Position numbers and translations under genes: made by a program. From Fidelibacterota bacterium (lineage in GTDB: Bacteria > Fidelibacterota > Marinisomatia > Marinisomatales > TCS55), in NCBI GenBank assembly GCA_029936965.1, contig JAPYRG010000001.1, forward strand, positions 13,588 to 77,587: a stretch of DNA of 64,000 nt. Reading direction: 5' to 3'. How positions within the stretch are numbered: position 1 is the stretch's first letter; each line of letters begins with the position of its first letter. The notes beneath the pieces were generated by a model. The model ran no database searches and was not told the DNA's origin. It saw nothing but the letters and a program-made list of their open reading frames with translations. Below are positions 1-9,899 of this stretch, in pieces.

Positions 1-1105
1 GCCACCCGCTTGCTCCAGACTCAAACCCTTCTACTACAAGATCTACATATGAACTGTTTCTTGCGCCAGGGGTTCCTGCAGAATCTGTACCAGTATACGC
101 AGCCCAGGTTCTGTTTGGATTAGTACCCAACATTGCACCAGGAAGGTTTGGGTGGATCCTCTCTAAAGAGGGTCCGGTACCATCAGTGCTTGCAACCCAG
201 CCGGCTGTTACTTCAGCGGCGCTGCTTCCATCTTCATAATCAACAGAATCTATAGTGGCTCCACTTGCGTTTTTTAATACAATATCTTCACCCCCATTAC
301 CTAGAGAACCAGAATCCCAACAACAAACGTCGGGGTATTCACCGTATTTGGCAAAATAAGCGGCACTATCCTTACCAGAAACTAGATAGCCGTACGCAGC
401 AATAGAGGTCCCCGATGGAAATGTATCTACAACGCCCTGGCTATAATACCAGCCCGACAAATCAATTGCGCTCGCTGTCGTGTTGTGTAATTCAATAAAT
501 TCCCGGTCATCGGTATAATCTGGATCCCCGCTGGCATCCAACGGCATAGCAGGATTATACATAATTTCATTAACAACCACACTTGGTGCAGAATGCTGTG
601 CGCCACGGTCTACCGAAGCATCGTTTTGGCTAAACGTATCATTTATATAATTTGAAATGATCTCTTTTTCGCTTTGGGTTATAGATTTTGGATCGGCATT
701 AAACTGTTGAATAAGTTTTTGTAATTCTTGTTTGGTGAGCCCCTTTTCTGGTTCTCCCATTAAAGTAGATTTGGTATACACCGCGTTGGTTTTGCCCCTC
801 TCAATTAATTTGGAGCTGTGAACCACATCATTAATTGGAACGTTTTCTTCATTCCCAATTTGCGGATTCTTTTCGGTCTCTGTGGGTTTATTGATTTCTT
901 GTTCAACAACCTCTTCTTTGTTGTAAACAACAACAACTGGCTCACGTTTCTTTTTAATAAAACCTGCTTGGTTTTTCTCCTGAAATTGTTGGTTGGTTGA
1001 AGATTTGGAGCCTCTTATTTCACTCTTATTGTTATTAGCAAACACAATTGCTACAACAAAGGCTACCGTTAATAAAACAGAACTTATTTTACCGATGTAT
1101 TTCAT
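1..1105 (-). CDS. Exported lamin-tail-domain protein (3' part beyond window edge)
   Basis: The frame stays open from an ATG at 1105 to the window edge, about 368 residues with the C-terminus missing. The start is supported by an AGGGAGAGG Shine-Dalgarno stretch just upstream. Residues 1-25 are a signal peptide with a basic N-end and a hydrophobic VLLTVAFVVAIVFA core. A low-complexity Lys/Glu/Asn-rich linker follows. From about residue 168 comes a lamin-tail (LTD) domain with the motifs VVVNEIMYNPAMP, REFIELHNTT, IDLSGWYYSQG and a Trp/Ala-rich finish. Such domains in exported bacterial proteins usually accompany nucleases, adhesins or T9SS cargo. The part that would identify the enzyme, if there is one, lies outside the window. 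It is transcribed in the same direction as the giant surface protein upstream but has its own promoter. Confidence 0.8.
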   Translation of the reverse strand, partial: MKYIGKISSVLLTVAFVVAIVFANNNKSEIRGSKSSTNQQFQEKNQAGFIKKKREPVVVVYNKEEVVEQEINKPTETEKNPQIGNEENVPINDVVHSSKLIERGKTNAVYTKSTLMGEPEKGLTKQELQKLIQQFNADPKSITQSEKEIISNYINDTFSQNDASVDRGAQHSAPSVVVNEIMYNPAMPLDASGDPDYTDDREFIELHNTTASAIDLSGWYYSQGVVDTFPSGTSIAAYGYLVSGKDSAAYFAKYGEYPDVCCWDSGSLGNGGEDIVLKNASGATIDSVDYEDGSSAAEVTAGWVASTDGTGPSLERIHPNLPGAMLGTNPNRTWAAYTGTDSAGTPGARNSSYVDLVVEGFESGASGW

Positions 1106-1195
1106 GACACCTCTCCCTAAGTTAGATTAACTTTCAAAAAAACTATACCCGAGGATTTAATTTGCCTCTCCCCCCAATTAAAGATAAGCAACTCC

Positions 1196-1224
1196 AATAT
1201 AAGTAGTCACCAGACTGGAGTCAA
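1196..1224 (-). promoter_or_regulatory. Sigma-70-type promoter for the lamin-tail gene
   Basis: On the minus strand, TTGACT (1224-1219) is separated by exactly 17 bases from TATATT (1201-1196). Transcription would start about 85 bases before the ATG at 1105. The site lies in the 167-base gap between two exported-protein genes, so the second gene need not depend on readthrough. Predicted from sequence only. Confidence 0.55.
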
Positions 1225-1272
1225 GTTTTTGTAAACTAATTAGACATAATGCTCAAACAGTAAAAAATCGCG

Positions 1273-4200
1273 TTATTTCACCAATAACAATTTTTTCACA
1301 GCTGTGAATTTTTCTGCATCAATTCGGTAAAAATACATACCAGAACCCAGCGCGCTACCCATCATATTGGTGCCATCCCAACTAACCACATAAAAACCTG
1401 GTTGATGTGACCTGTTGACAAGTTCTGCAACTTTTTGCCCCAGCACATTATATATGTCTACCCTTACATTGGATTGTTCAGGCACATCATAACGAATCGT
1501 TGTAACTGGGTTGAATGGGTTTGGATAGTTCTGGTGTAGTGCAAACACGTCTGGTATACCTAACTCTTCTCCATTGCTTAACATATACCCAATATCAAAA
1601 ATCACATATCTTGGGCCATTGCTTGCTTCTGTCGTAAGCTGGCCATCTGTTGATTCCACTGTCCAGTGAAAACCCAACGTATCTTCCACACCGTTTTCCT
1701 CTAGCATATCATATATATCGCCTAACGGTACCATCACAACCCGGCCGGAAGTATCTTGATCAATGGAAACGGTTGTTCCGTTTACCGTTGCTGTCCATGT
1801 AATTGTGTAGTTCACCGGTTGTCCGTTTGGATCTGCAGATACAGACCACGCAAACAACTGGGATCCATCAATATTTTCTGGTCGAACAATAGATATATGT
1901 CCATCTGGTGGCGTTGTAAGGCTAAACGCCCCTGGCGCAGCGTTCAGTGCGCTTGCACACTCTTCGTTTGTTGGGTCTGTTTCGTGCATCACATATAATA
2001 CTTCTGATCCTATATTTAAATATCTTGGAACGACACCATGAACCTGATAACAAGCTTCTGTTGTTGCAGACACAAACCCATCCGTCCATATGTTTTCTTC
2101 TATCTCTTCAGCAACCATCGAACCGTCTTTATATACATTATAACTAATATCAGGAGGCGGAACGTCCGCACATAAATCTATGCTAAAATCCGCCCAATCG
2201 ACCATTCCAAAACCGGCCCCACCAGTAACAAAGTAATTACCCGCTAAATCAACCTGCCCGCTTAAGCCAGACCAAGAAGAGCCATCATCACTCATAAAAA
2301 ACGGCGAAAAATAAAACGTTGTATCGGTTCCATCAATCCCCCAAACAGCTTCTGTTTGTGGGCGAACCATAACAAAAACCGCTTGGTTTGGTTGATTAAA
2401 AAATGTATCGCTTAAGGTTACGGCGTGAACTTTTACACCTAAAACATCGTCAGTTTCAATTGTTTCATAGCTATGAAAGATTGTATCCATAGTGCCGATA
2501 TTGACATCAAGTGTATCAATAACAGCAACTAGCACCTCTGCTTGTAATTCAGAGCTCATTGTGCTTGCGGTGTTGTAAAAAGTGGCAGAAACCGATAATA
2601 AAGGAACTGTGTCTGCATCAAACTCTGTTATGCTCCACACACCAGACCCTTCACCAAAACCCCAATAATAGGCAGTAGACTGCGCTGGGTTAAAACAGGT
2701 GAGTTCTCTATTGTTGTCGCTAATAGTTAGGTCTGTTTTTATTGCTGCCCCAGAAAAAAGTTGCGGGGTTTCTTGTTGTACAATTCTTGTGAACATAGAT
2801 GAGTCTGGGTGCAACCAACTAAGGGAAACGCTTGATAGCGCTGGCGTTGATGTGAGGCTGTGTGGTCCAGGAATTGTTTCAATATACAAATCGTCAAACG
2901 CAACACCATTTCCATAACCAGAATTCAAATCTGCGGTATGGGTATACAATAAAGCAAACTGTGCCTTATCTCTACCAGAAACAAGTTCACCTACACTTGC
3001 TGAATAGTCTTTCCAGCCCTCTAGGTGGTCATAACCAAAATTAACAGCAACCTCCCAAGGTCCCATGTCCGACCGAACCAATAACTGTACAACGTTGTTG
3101 TTTGCAAAATCTCCATACACTTGTGCATACCCCGACATATGAACAATTGCTGTAAAGTTATCTATAAAATCAATAAATGGGGAAATAAGCCAGGTTGCAA
3201 AATTCTCATCATTTGCTCTTCCATCGTTTACATAAGCAAAGGTTGAGTGTTCTGGGGCCGATAATGCGCCTGCACCAAAAGCAGAGCTTGCGTCAGCAGA
3301 ATCTCCAACCATCCACATGGCTGCATCGCTGCTATAAAAAACATCCCAGTTTTCCCATGAGAAATTAGCTCCTTCAAAATCTTCTACACCAAACACGTCA
3401 TCAGTAACAACGGTCGGTGTTCCTGCTCTAGCGCCTTGAAATCCTATCCAGTAAGATTCTCCTTCATCGTAAACAGCGCTTACAGCATATTCATAATAAC
3501 CACCATCGGTTACCGCAGCGTCCTCATGGGTGTTATTGGAAACCGTTGCTCCTAGCTCCCACACACCAAAAGGCCAATCCCGCTTAAACACATTATACCC
3601 TGTTAGCGATCTGCTGGTTTGGTTATTATAACTATATAATACTGTGTTAGAAGGAAATTCTCTTTCACCTTTAACGCTTTCAGTTAGAACACCATCGTCT
3701 CCCATAATCATCGGTCTGGTAGGTAATTCGTCTTCACCTAAATCAATTGCTCTTATGGTGTAGGTGGCGCGTCCAGACTCTTCTGGGGCTTCCCAAGATA
3801 ATGGAATAGATGTTCCGTAATTGGTTACGGATAGTTCAGAGGGTGGCGCCAAGAAAAATGGGTCCCACGCGACAGAAAGATTATCAAACGCACCGCCACT
3901 TGCGGTTACCCCTCCATCAGCTGAAAATAAAATACATGGGGTCGCGGTAGCCGATCTACCATCCAACACCCAACTCATATCTATATCAAGATGATCCCAA
4001 CCACCTGTTGTTCCACTAATCAAACCCACGTCTGATGTGTACCATGCAACCCCATCATCTAATCGCAGGCAAAAGTAAAAGAAATCAAAACCCTCTTCTG
4101 TGTCAACATTTACATCTACGCTAAACGTTAATCGCCCAGAGGCCTCTGTTAAATCAAATGTGGAATCTGAAACCCAAAACACCACATCATTGTTTTCATA

Positions 4201-7200
4201 GGCTGCTGAATCTGGAAACATCAACATGGATGAGCCAGACTTAGGTAAGATCGTATCTTCATCTACTGTTATAAACACACTAGACACTGCAAAAGCATTG
4301 GTCCCTACATTAACTTCCGACGATCCATTGTCATCTCCGTTTTCAAAACCAGAAGAATACAGACTGTTTATATCGAGCGGTTGTAGGGCCGCGTTTAGAT
4401 TCACGGTATCGTTATCAACTAGATTCACATTGAATAGGGCGTTATGATAGCCTTCTTTTTCAAAACCTACACCTGTTAATCCTTGCAACGATCCATAGTA
4501 CCCATACTCTCCAGCTGTATTTGTATATGTTACACCGCCCGTTCCCCAAACCGTTACCATAACACTATCAAGCGGGTTGCTGTTGTCATCACCAGTAACC
4601 ACACCCGCCACATATGTAGCGGGCCCGCCATCACCTATTACACATAGTGTGTCTGGGCTAGATGGTCCGTCATGTAATAAAATAATATTACCTGTTTGTA
4701 CACCACCAAGGCTTGGGCTAAATGTTACTGTTAATTCTGTTTCTTCTTCTCCTTCTACTGTGCTGTTGGTTAAGGTGGCGGCAAAAACAGAGTTATCGCT
4801 TACAACACTACTGACAACCATTGCCACGGACCCCATGTTTGATAACAACACAGATTCGGTTGCGGGGGTTGTTGGTGGAGTGCCCGTTGTTGGGGGGGTG
4901 CTCAGCTCCAACGTGTCTAACCCCAACACAAACACACTGGTGTTTGCAATTTCATAGGTAGACATTAACATATCATCTACGCGATGATAATTATATGAGT
5001 TATACGTGTGATCATCTTGTAAAGCAACAACGATCGAATCTCCAGCATAGTGGGCAAGACTCATTGCTGCGCGTTGATTAGAATATCCTGAAAGCCGAAC
5101 GGAATCAAGACTTACAAAACCCGTATTAGTGCCAAGTATCTTTGCTTGAACATATATATATCCGCTATCTGCGGAATTAGATGAATTATAATAAAAAATA
5201 AGTGAATCACCTGTCTGAGGAACAAGTGTGCGTGTTTCAAGTCGCTCACCGCCACCTGCAGATCGAGCATAGGACCCCAAAGGGCTACCGGTGTATCCGG
5301 GGCCATAGTAGCTATAATTAAACAACCAGGCGTTTCCATCTCCATCTAGATCAATATTTTGCCATTGCCATGGAAGGCTTCCACTAAATGCAGCGCCCTG
5401 GGAATCGTCGTTTTCATCAAAAGACACATAAGACCTTCCCGCCTCTCCTGAAAATACAATAGTGTCAGGGCTTGTGTCTGCGTTATGATATATTATTGCA
5501 TTGGTTTTTTTCAACCCAAAAACGCTTGGAGACCAAAGCATGTCTAAGTCTACATTTTCTCCCGGTTCAATGGTGTTGTTGGTGATTTCTGCGGAAAGCA
5601 AGACAGAGAAATCAGCGTTGGCTGTAGAAATGCTATCAATAACAAGAGCTGCGGAGCCCGAGTTTGTTCCTACGTTAAACCTTGTGTTACCCGTGGTTTC
5701 TCCCAGTATTTGCGGCATATAACCTATGGATGAGTATATTAATGATAGTTCTGGTGTTGGGGGAACCTCAACAAAAGATAGTTGATCAATATATATATCT
5801 CCAAAAACACTTTGCCTGTTTCCCTTACCAACCATTTTAAATATATATGTGTCGCCCAACGGAACGTTGATCGATACAATTACCCAACCAATGTTTCCTG
5901 TGCTATAATTTTCCGTTGTATCGCTAAAAGCTTTTGCCCATGAGTTGCCATCATCTGTTGAGTATGATACATAAAATTCTTCTGTTCCGCGTTTCTTCAT
6001 ATAAAAACGTAACGCCCCTTCAACAGCAGCAATGGCTGTGGTTGTATATTCAATTGCTGGTAAAATAAACGCACTTGTGTCTCCACTGGTAGATGATTCA
6101 TAACTATCAAACTCTGCAGAATATTCTCCATCGTATGCGTTGCCTGTGCCTGTTGCTTTTTCCCATCCGTTTGATGCGCCATCAGCTGACCATGTCATAT
6201 TGCCTTCTTGTGACACTCCAATTGGTTGTGGAACAGCAAGTCCCAATTCAGCAGCCCAAGAATCAAAATCCTGCCAGTAGATAGCATCCTTACCTGCTCC
6301 CATTACCATAATTGAGTCTGGGGAGGTTGATCCGTTGTGGGTAAAAACCACATACGCTGTATCGCCTTCAACTGCGGTTGGGGTATAGTTTATGGTAATT
6401 ATTTCCGAGTCTCCGCCGCCAGCTAAGGTTAAAGCTGATGTGGAAATAGTAAAATCAGAATTGCTACTTGCAATGCTAGAAACAACAAGGTCCGATGCGC
6501 CAAGGTTCTCAATCACAACAGACTCACTCATTCCCCCCAACCCTGTGTTGCCATAATTAATAGAGTTTTTATTAAGCGCTATTACAGGGCTGTCATCAAT
6601 CCAAACCTGTGGTCCACTAAAATCATCCACATATAAATACCATCCATTATAGGTGTTGTGCTGAACGGCAATATAAATATCTTGTCCTGCGTAAGACTCT
6701 AAAGCATATGCATACCTAGTCCACGTTGTTGGAACAGTTGCTACGCTGGCAAGTGTGTCTGTAAAACCTGCGGCCGAGTCTGCGTTTGTAGAAGAAACCC
6801 GCACATTAAAACTTTCATATGGGTTGCTATTGCTTGAGCGAGCCCAAAACGAGATTGAGTCCCCGCTCACAACATCAAGTTTTGGGGTAATTAACCAGTC
6901 GTCGCTTGGTTGGTTTTGTGGAACTGCGCTTAGGGATCGATAAGACACTCTTGCCAGAAAACTCCCCGAGTGGGCATAAAAAGAGGATTCATGCGCATTC
7001 CAATTGGCTGAGTGGTTATCTAGGTTTAATAAAGACCAGTTTTCAGGAATACCGCCACTCTCAAACCCTTCGCTTAATAAATTGGGAAGTATCATGGTGT
7101 GGCTTCCTAAATAGGACCATGTTTGTAAATCATATACTATCCATTCGGAGTCATCTGTTGTTGTTCCTGCCGATGTGGACCAGTTTGCGTTCCCACCGCT

Positions 7201-8076
7201 TACAGAACTTTTTCTTACTAGCGTGTGGTCTTTGGCGGCATCTGCAATACCTGCAACAGTCCAGCCAGCCCCAGGGTCATCACCAAGCAATCCAATAACA
7301 TCAATGAGGGTGGTGTCGTTATTTGCAACCTTAAACAGCCCCCGCACATCGTCTCCATTAAATGCAGATATAGAGCTTTCGGTTGTGTCGGCTTCTGCAA
7401 GTATAGAAGCGTCGGCTGAAGAGTGTGCAATCACATAGACGTCTCCATCTAATAATGTACCGCTTAATCCTAGTTCTGTGTTGTTCCACGCTGCGGCGCC
7501 ATTTTGACTATACTTAATAATGTAGTTGCTTAAATCTGCGTTTTCACCGGTTCCATTATAAATCTCTAGATATTTGTTGTTGCCGTTTCCTTCTGAGTAT
7601 TCGGAAAAGAATAAGTCGGTTGCATTTCGAGACAGCGCCGATCTTTCTGTAATGCTGGGACGAAAAACACCGTCTCCAGGATATGGAATCTCATTAATGT
7701 TATTGCGGAGAATTTGTTCTTCAAATGTACTTAAAGGTTCTCCTTGTAAATATTTGTTGATGATATGCTCTACTACGCTATCATCAACTCTTTCAGTTAA
7801 AAAACTGTTGTTAGCTTTAATTCCGGTTTCTTTTTGTACGCTAAACCTTCGGTTGTTACCGTTCGCTGTTGGAAAAGCAAACTTGATTCCTTCTGCGGGT
7901 TGTGTTGGTTCAACATATCCTGGCGGAATGGTTTCGGTTGGCAATGCGCTGTTTTGTTTTTCGTTGTTTGTTTCTTTGTTGTTTTTCAGCTCGTTTTTAT
8001 CAGCCGCTTGAATTGATACAACAAAGAAAAGCATGCAAAATGCAATTCTGTTCATATTATATTTTATAATGTTCAT
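1273..8076 (-). CDS. Giant T9SS-secreted multidomain surface protein, adhesin-like
   Basis: A protein of 2267 residues. The ATG at 8076 has GGAG five bases upstream. A signal peptide ends near SIQA-ADK. About residues 140-330 form a lamin-tail-like domain (LFFSEYSEGNGNNKYLEIYN). Next come repeated beta-sandwich modules of the cleaved-adhesin/choice-of-anchor-J type (FESGGIPENWSLLN, VEDFEGANFSWENWDVF) alternating with HYDIN/choice-of-anchor-D modules (INYGNTGLGG..SVVIENLG, SPDTIVFSGEAG). A carboxypeptidase-regulatory-like fold (VAGVVTGDDNSNPLDSVMV) and fibronectin-III-like segments (PPSELSVTNYGTSIPLSWEAP) follow. The last 90 residues are a type A T9SS sorting domain (HQNYPNPFNPVTTIRYD, then a GSGMYFYRI motif). 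It is therefore exported by Sec and then T9SS and placed on the cell surface or released. No catalytic motif was seen, so adhesion or polymer binding is inference. It is the main evidence for the phylum guess. Confidence 0.9.
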   Translation of the reverse strand: MNIIKYNMNRIAFCMLFFVVSIQAADKNELKNNKETNNEKQNSALPTETIPPGYVEPTQPAEGIKFAFPTANGNNRRFSVQKETGIKANNSFLTERVDDSVVEHIINKYLQGEPLSTFEEQILRNNINEIPYPGDGVFRPSITERSALSRNATDLFFSEYSEGNGNNKYLEIYNGTGENADLSNYIIKYSQNGAAAWNNTELGLSGTLLDGDVYVIAHSSADASILAEADTTESSISAFNGDDVRGLFKVANNDTTLIDVIGLLGDDPGAGWTVAGIADAAKDHTLVRKSSVSGGNANWSTSAGTTTDDSEWIVYDLQTWSYLGSHTMILPNLLSEGFESGGIPENWSLLNLDNHSANWNAHESSFYAHSGSFLARVSYRSLSAVPQNQPSDDWLITPKLDVVSGDSISFWARSSNSNPYESFNVRVSSTNADSAAGFTDTLASVATVPTTWTRYAYALESYAGQDIYIAVQHNTYNGWYLYVDDFSGPQVWIDDSPVIALNKNSINYGNTGLGGMSESVVIENLGASDLVVSSIASSNSDFTISTSALTLAGGGDSEIITINYTPTAVEGDTAYVVFTHNGSTSPDSIMVMGAGKDAIYWQDFDSWAAELGLAVPQPIGVSQEGNMTWSADGASNGWEKATGTGNAYDGEYSAEFDSYESSTSGDTSAFILPAIEYTTTAIAAVEGALRFYMKKRGTEEFYVSYSTDDGNSWAKAFSDTTENYSTGNIGWVIVSINVPLGDTYIFKMVGKGNRQSVFGDIYIDQLSFVEVPPTPELSLIYSSIGYMPQILGETTGNTRFNVGTNSGSAALVIDSISTANADFSVLLSAEITNNTIEPGENVDLDMLWSPSVFGLKKTNAIIYHNADTSPDTIVFSGEAGRSYVSFDENDDSQGAAFSGSLPWQWQNIDLDGDGNAWLFNYSYYGPGYTGSPLGSYARSAGGGERLETRTLVPQTGDSLIFYYNSSNSADSGYIYVQAKILGTNTGFVSLDSVRLSGYSNQRAAMSLAHYAGDSIVVALQDDHTYNSYNYHRVDDMLMSTYEIANTSVFVLGLDTLELSTPPTTGTPPTTPATESVLLSNMGSVAMVVSSVVSDNSVFAATLTNSTVEGEEETELTVTFSPSLGGVQTGNIILLHDGPSSPDTLCVIGDGGPATYVAGVVTGDDNSNPLDSVMVTVWGTGGVTYTNTAGEYGYYGSLQGLTGVGFEKEGYHNALFNVNLVDNDTVNLNAALQPLDINSLYSSGFENGDDNGSSEVNVGTNAFAVSSVFITVDEDTILPKSGSSMLMFPDSAAYENNDVVFWVSDSTFDLTEASGRLTFSVDVNVDTEEGFDFFYFCLRLDDGVAWYTSDVGLISGTTGGWDHLDIDMSWVLDGRSATATPCILFSADGGVTASGGAFDNLSVAWDPFFLAPPSELSVTNYGTSIPLSWEAPEESGRATYTIRAIDLGEDELPTRPMIMGDDGVLTESVKGEREFPSNTVLYSYNNQTSRSLTGYNVFKRDWPFGVWELGATVSNNTHEDAAVTDGGYYEYAVSAVYDEGESYWIGFQGARAGTPTVVTDDVFGVEDFEGANFSWENWDVFYSSDAAMWMVGDSADASSAFGAGALSAPEHSTFAYVNDGRANDENFATWLISPFIDFIDNFTAIVHMSGYAQVYGDFANNNVVQLLVRSDMGPWEVAVNFGYDHLEGWKDYSASVGELVSGRDKAQFALLYTHTADLNSGYGNGVAFDDLYIETIPGPHSLTSTPALSSVSLSWLHPDSSMFTRIVQQETPQLFSGAAIKTDLTISDNNRELTCFNPAQSTAYYWGFGEGSGVWSITEFDADTVPLLSVSATFYNTASTMSSELQAEVLVAVIDTLDVNIGTMDTIFHSYETIETDDVLGVKVHAVTLSDTFFNQPNQAVFVMVRPQTEAVWGIDGTDTTFYFSPFFMSDDGSSWSGLSGQVDLAGNYFVTGGAGFGMVDWADFSIDLCADVPPPDISYNVYKDGSMVAEEIEENIWTDGFVSATTEACYQVHGVVPRYLNIGSEVLYVMHETDPTNEECASALNAAPGAFSLTTPPDGHISIVRPENIDGSQLFAWSVSADPNGQPVNYTITWTATVNGTTVSIDQDTSGRVVMVPLGDIYDMLEENGVEDTLGFHWTVESTDGQLTTEASNGPRYVIFDIGYMLSNGEELGIPDVFALHQNYPNPFNPVTTIRYDVPEQSNVRVDIYNVLGQKVAELVNRSHQPGFYVVSWDGTNMMGSALGSGMYFYRIDAEKFTAVKKLLLVK

Positions 8077-8147
8077 CTCTACTCCAGTGGTTTGTTAATT
8101 ATTTTACCGATAAAATACCTCGGCTCAGTTAGTAAATATTTTCTCCT

Positions 8148-8176
8148 AATATATACTGTGTAACATAAAAGTACAA
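8148..8176 (-). promoter_or_regulatory. Predicted promoter of the giant surface protein gene
   Basis: Minus-strand TTGTAC (8176-8171) lies 17 bases from TATATT (8153-8148), about 70 bases upstream of the ATG at 8076. The remaining bases of the 163-base gap to dnaA are AT-rich with no other recognisable element. Confidence 0.45.
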
Positions 8177-8239
8177 GCTATCACTATTAATATGTGCTCT
8201 ATATCACCTAATCATTATCTTAACATTAATGAAGCGCTA

Positions 8240-9583
8240 TTACAAAATTGCAAAAGAAAAATCATCTTTTACTTTTCCCACTATTCTATTGAAGCGCTTA
8301 TCAGACTTTAAAGCGTTTCTAATTTTATTGCAGGCGTGTAGCGCTGTTGTGTGGTCTCTTCCCCCAAAGTGCATACCGATTGTAGACAGAGACAAACCAA
8401 GAAGCTCTCTACAAAGATAAACAGCGATCTGTCTGGCTTCTGCAATTTCTTTTCTTCTGCTTGGACCAACAATATCGTCCGAACGAATGTTGGTCAAGTC
8501 CGCTACGCGGTTAATAATGTCTTCAGCTGATATGTCAGCAGAAATTCCATCCCCCAACCGTTCTTTTAAAACTTTTTTAACAAGTGGAAAATCAATATCA
8601 ACCTGCGATAGCGATGCGTGCGCAAGAAGGCGAATAATAGTGCTTTCTAGCTCACGCACGCTGTTTTTCAAATGCATTGCGATAAACTCGATCATATTGT
8701 ATGGCAAATCCAATCCGTTTATTTCCGATTTTTCCATTAAAATAGCTACGCGGGTTTCATAGTTCGGTGGCTGCACATCTACAGATAAGCCCGATTGAAA
8801 ACGGCTTAAAAGCCGGTCTTGAAGGCCTGACATCTCGCCCGGGTATCTATCTGCTGTCATTACGATTTGTTTTCCTAGTTGGTATAATTCATTGAATGTG
8901 TGAAAAAACTGTTCCTGCGTTTGTTCCTTTTTTTGAAAAAATTGTATATCGTCAATTAACAAAACATCTGCTTTTCTATAAGATTTTGAGAACTCTGCTG
9001 TGTTGTTTTTTTGAATAGAGGATATGAAATCAAGTGTAAATTTTTCACTAGAAGCTATCACAACTTTAGTCTTTGGTGATGTTTCGATTATTTCATTGCC
9101 AATCGCATGTAATAAGTGTGTTTTGCCAAGGCCAACACCGCCATATATAACCAGCGGGTTAAAAGCCTGGCTTCCGGGAGAGTCAGAAACTTTTTGTGCA
9201 GCTGCTTTTGCAAACTGATTATTTGGTCCTTCAATAAATCGTTCAAAACTATAGGAACTGCTTAGGTGTCGTGGTCGATTTTGGTTTTTTGCAACAATAG
9301 CGCTGTTGTTGTTTTCTGTTTCTTCAGCTTTAAAACCTTCACCAGATACAACAAGCTTCAAATTCTTAGTTTTTACACCCATATCGTTGATGGTGTTTAA
9401 AATATGTTTAGAATAATGTGTGTCAACCCATTCTGAGAAAAACTGATTGGGCACTTGCAACACCGCTCCCGCAACCCCAAACTCTAGTGCCTCAATGGGC
9501 TCAAGCCACGTATCAAACGTGTGCGCTGGTAGACGTTTTTTTAATTCGTCTTTTGTTTTATTCCAAAAGTCTAAATGATTCAT
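8240..9583 (-). CDS. dnaA: Chromosomal replication initiator DnaA
   Basis: DnaA binds 9-bp boxes at the origin and melts it in its ATP form. The ORF could open at a GTG at 9634, but the family normally begins with a short leader and then LDFWNKTKDELKKRLPAHTFDTWLEPI. The ATG at 9583 gives exactly that and a 447-residue protein of usual length. Visible elements are the N-terminal DnaB-interaction domain I, the AAA+ core with Walker A GGVGLGKTHLL and Walker B LLIDDIQFF, sensor-type RLLSRFQSGL, and a C-terminal domain IV with the DnaA-box-binding signature GGRDHTTALHA. The gene runs leftward, divergent from rpmH. Two perfect DnaA boxes sit in its leader, so autoregulation is likely. No good Shine-Dalgarno is visible because the leader is occupied by the boxes. 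Confidence 0.97.
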   Translation of the reverse strand: MNHLDFWNKTKDELKKRLPAHTFDTWLEPIEALEFGVAGAVLQVPNQFFSEWVDTHYSKHILNTINDMGVKTKNLKLVVSGEGFKAEETENNNSAIVAKNQNRPRHLSSSYSFERFIEGPNNQFAKAAAQKVSDSPGSQAFNPLVIYGGVGLGKTHLLHAIGNEIIETSPKTKVVIASSEKFTLDFISSIQKNNTAEFSKSYRKADVLLIDDIQFFQKKEQTQEQFFHTFNELYQLGKQIVMTADRYPGEMSGLQDRLLSRFQSGLSVDVQPPNYETRVAILMEKSEINGLDLPYNMIEFIAMHLKNSVRELESTIIRLLAHASLSQVDIDFPLVKKVLKERLGDGISADISAEDIINRVADLTNIRSDDIVGPSRRKEIAEARQIAVYLCRELLGLSLSTIGMHFGGRDHTTALHACNKIRNALKSDKRFNRIVGKVKDDFSFAIL

Positions 9584-9588
9584 AAAAG

Positions 9589-9635
9589 TTATCCACAGGT
9601 TATCCACATCCACCCGTATTGTTAATTTATGCACT
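9589..9635. promoter_or_regulatory. DnaA-box cluster upstream of dnaA
   Basis: Two perfect consensus boxes TTATCCACA at 9589-9597 and 9600-9608 are spaced 11 bases apart, about one helical turn. A weaker TTATGCACT is at 9627-9635. The cluster lies directly before the dnaA ATG and downstream of its predicted promoter, which fits DnaA autorepression. Together with the AT-rich stretch beyond it, the cluster is also a candidate core of oriC. Confidence 0.8.
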
Positions 9636-9764
9636 TAAATAAATTGTAATCAAGAACAGAATTGTAATTTTTTATATAATTAAAGAAATAATTGATTTTA
9701 TAATATGAGTTTTAAATATAATTTGAGTTCGTTATTTTCCGCGGCTTAATTTATTGGTCTAAAA
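9609..9764. other. AT-rich dnaA-rpmH intergenic region, candidate oriC unwinding element
   Basis: The stretch between the DnaA boxes and rpmH is almost pure A/T from about 9640 to 9735, with runs such as TTTTTTATATAATTAAAG. A DnaA-box cluster beside an easily melted AT tract between dnaA and rpmH is the arrangement of many bacterial origins. The rpmH promoter must also lie here; TTGATT at 9693 and TATAAT 19 bases on is a weak candidate. A second candidate origin lies before dnaN. Confidence 0.5.
9625..9653 (-). promoter_or_regulatory. Predicted dnaA promoter
   Basis: Minus-strand TTGATT (9653-9648) is 17 bases from ATAAAT (9630-9625). The inferred start of transcription is close to the pair of DnaA boxes at 9589-9608. 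Bound DnaA would therefore sit on the initially transcribed region. Confidence 0.4.
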
Positions 9765-9899
9765 ATGAAAAGAACATATCAACCAAGCAATAGAAAAAGA
9801 AAAAACAAGCACGGCTTTAGGGCACGAAAAAAGTCTGTGGGCGGTAGGGCTGTCTTAAAATCGAGACGACGCCGTGGAAGAAAAGTTTTATCTGCTTAA
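9765..9899 (+). CDS. rpmH: 50S ribosomal protein bL34
   Basis: A 44-codon gene reading [21 protein letters not shown] and ending [11 protein letters not shown]. This is the typical very basic L34 sequence with the conserved MKRTYQPS start and HGFR motif. L34 is an exit-side component of the large ribosomal subunit bound to 23S rRNA. It diverges from dnaA as in most bacteria. Normally rnpA follows within a few bases, often overlapping, then yidD and yidC. Here only 35 bases separate rpmH from yidC, so both intervening genes are absent from this place. Confidence 0.97.
   Translation: MKRTYQPSNRKRKNKHGFRARKKSVGGRAVLKSRRRRGRKVLSA

Noticed and set aside
4577-4957. 126-codon plus-strand ORF and other long antisense ORFs inside the giant surface gene
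   Set aside because: They are mirror frames of a Ser/Thr/Gly-rich coding sequence, without start signals or recognisable domains.
9584-9634. Upstream GTG at 9634 as dnaA start
   Set aside because: It would add 17 residues not seen in the family and would translate through both DnaA boxes; the ATG at 9583 gives the usual DnaA N-terminus.
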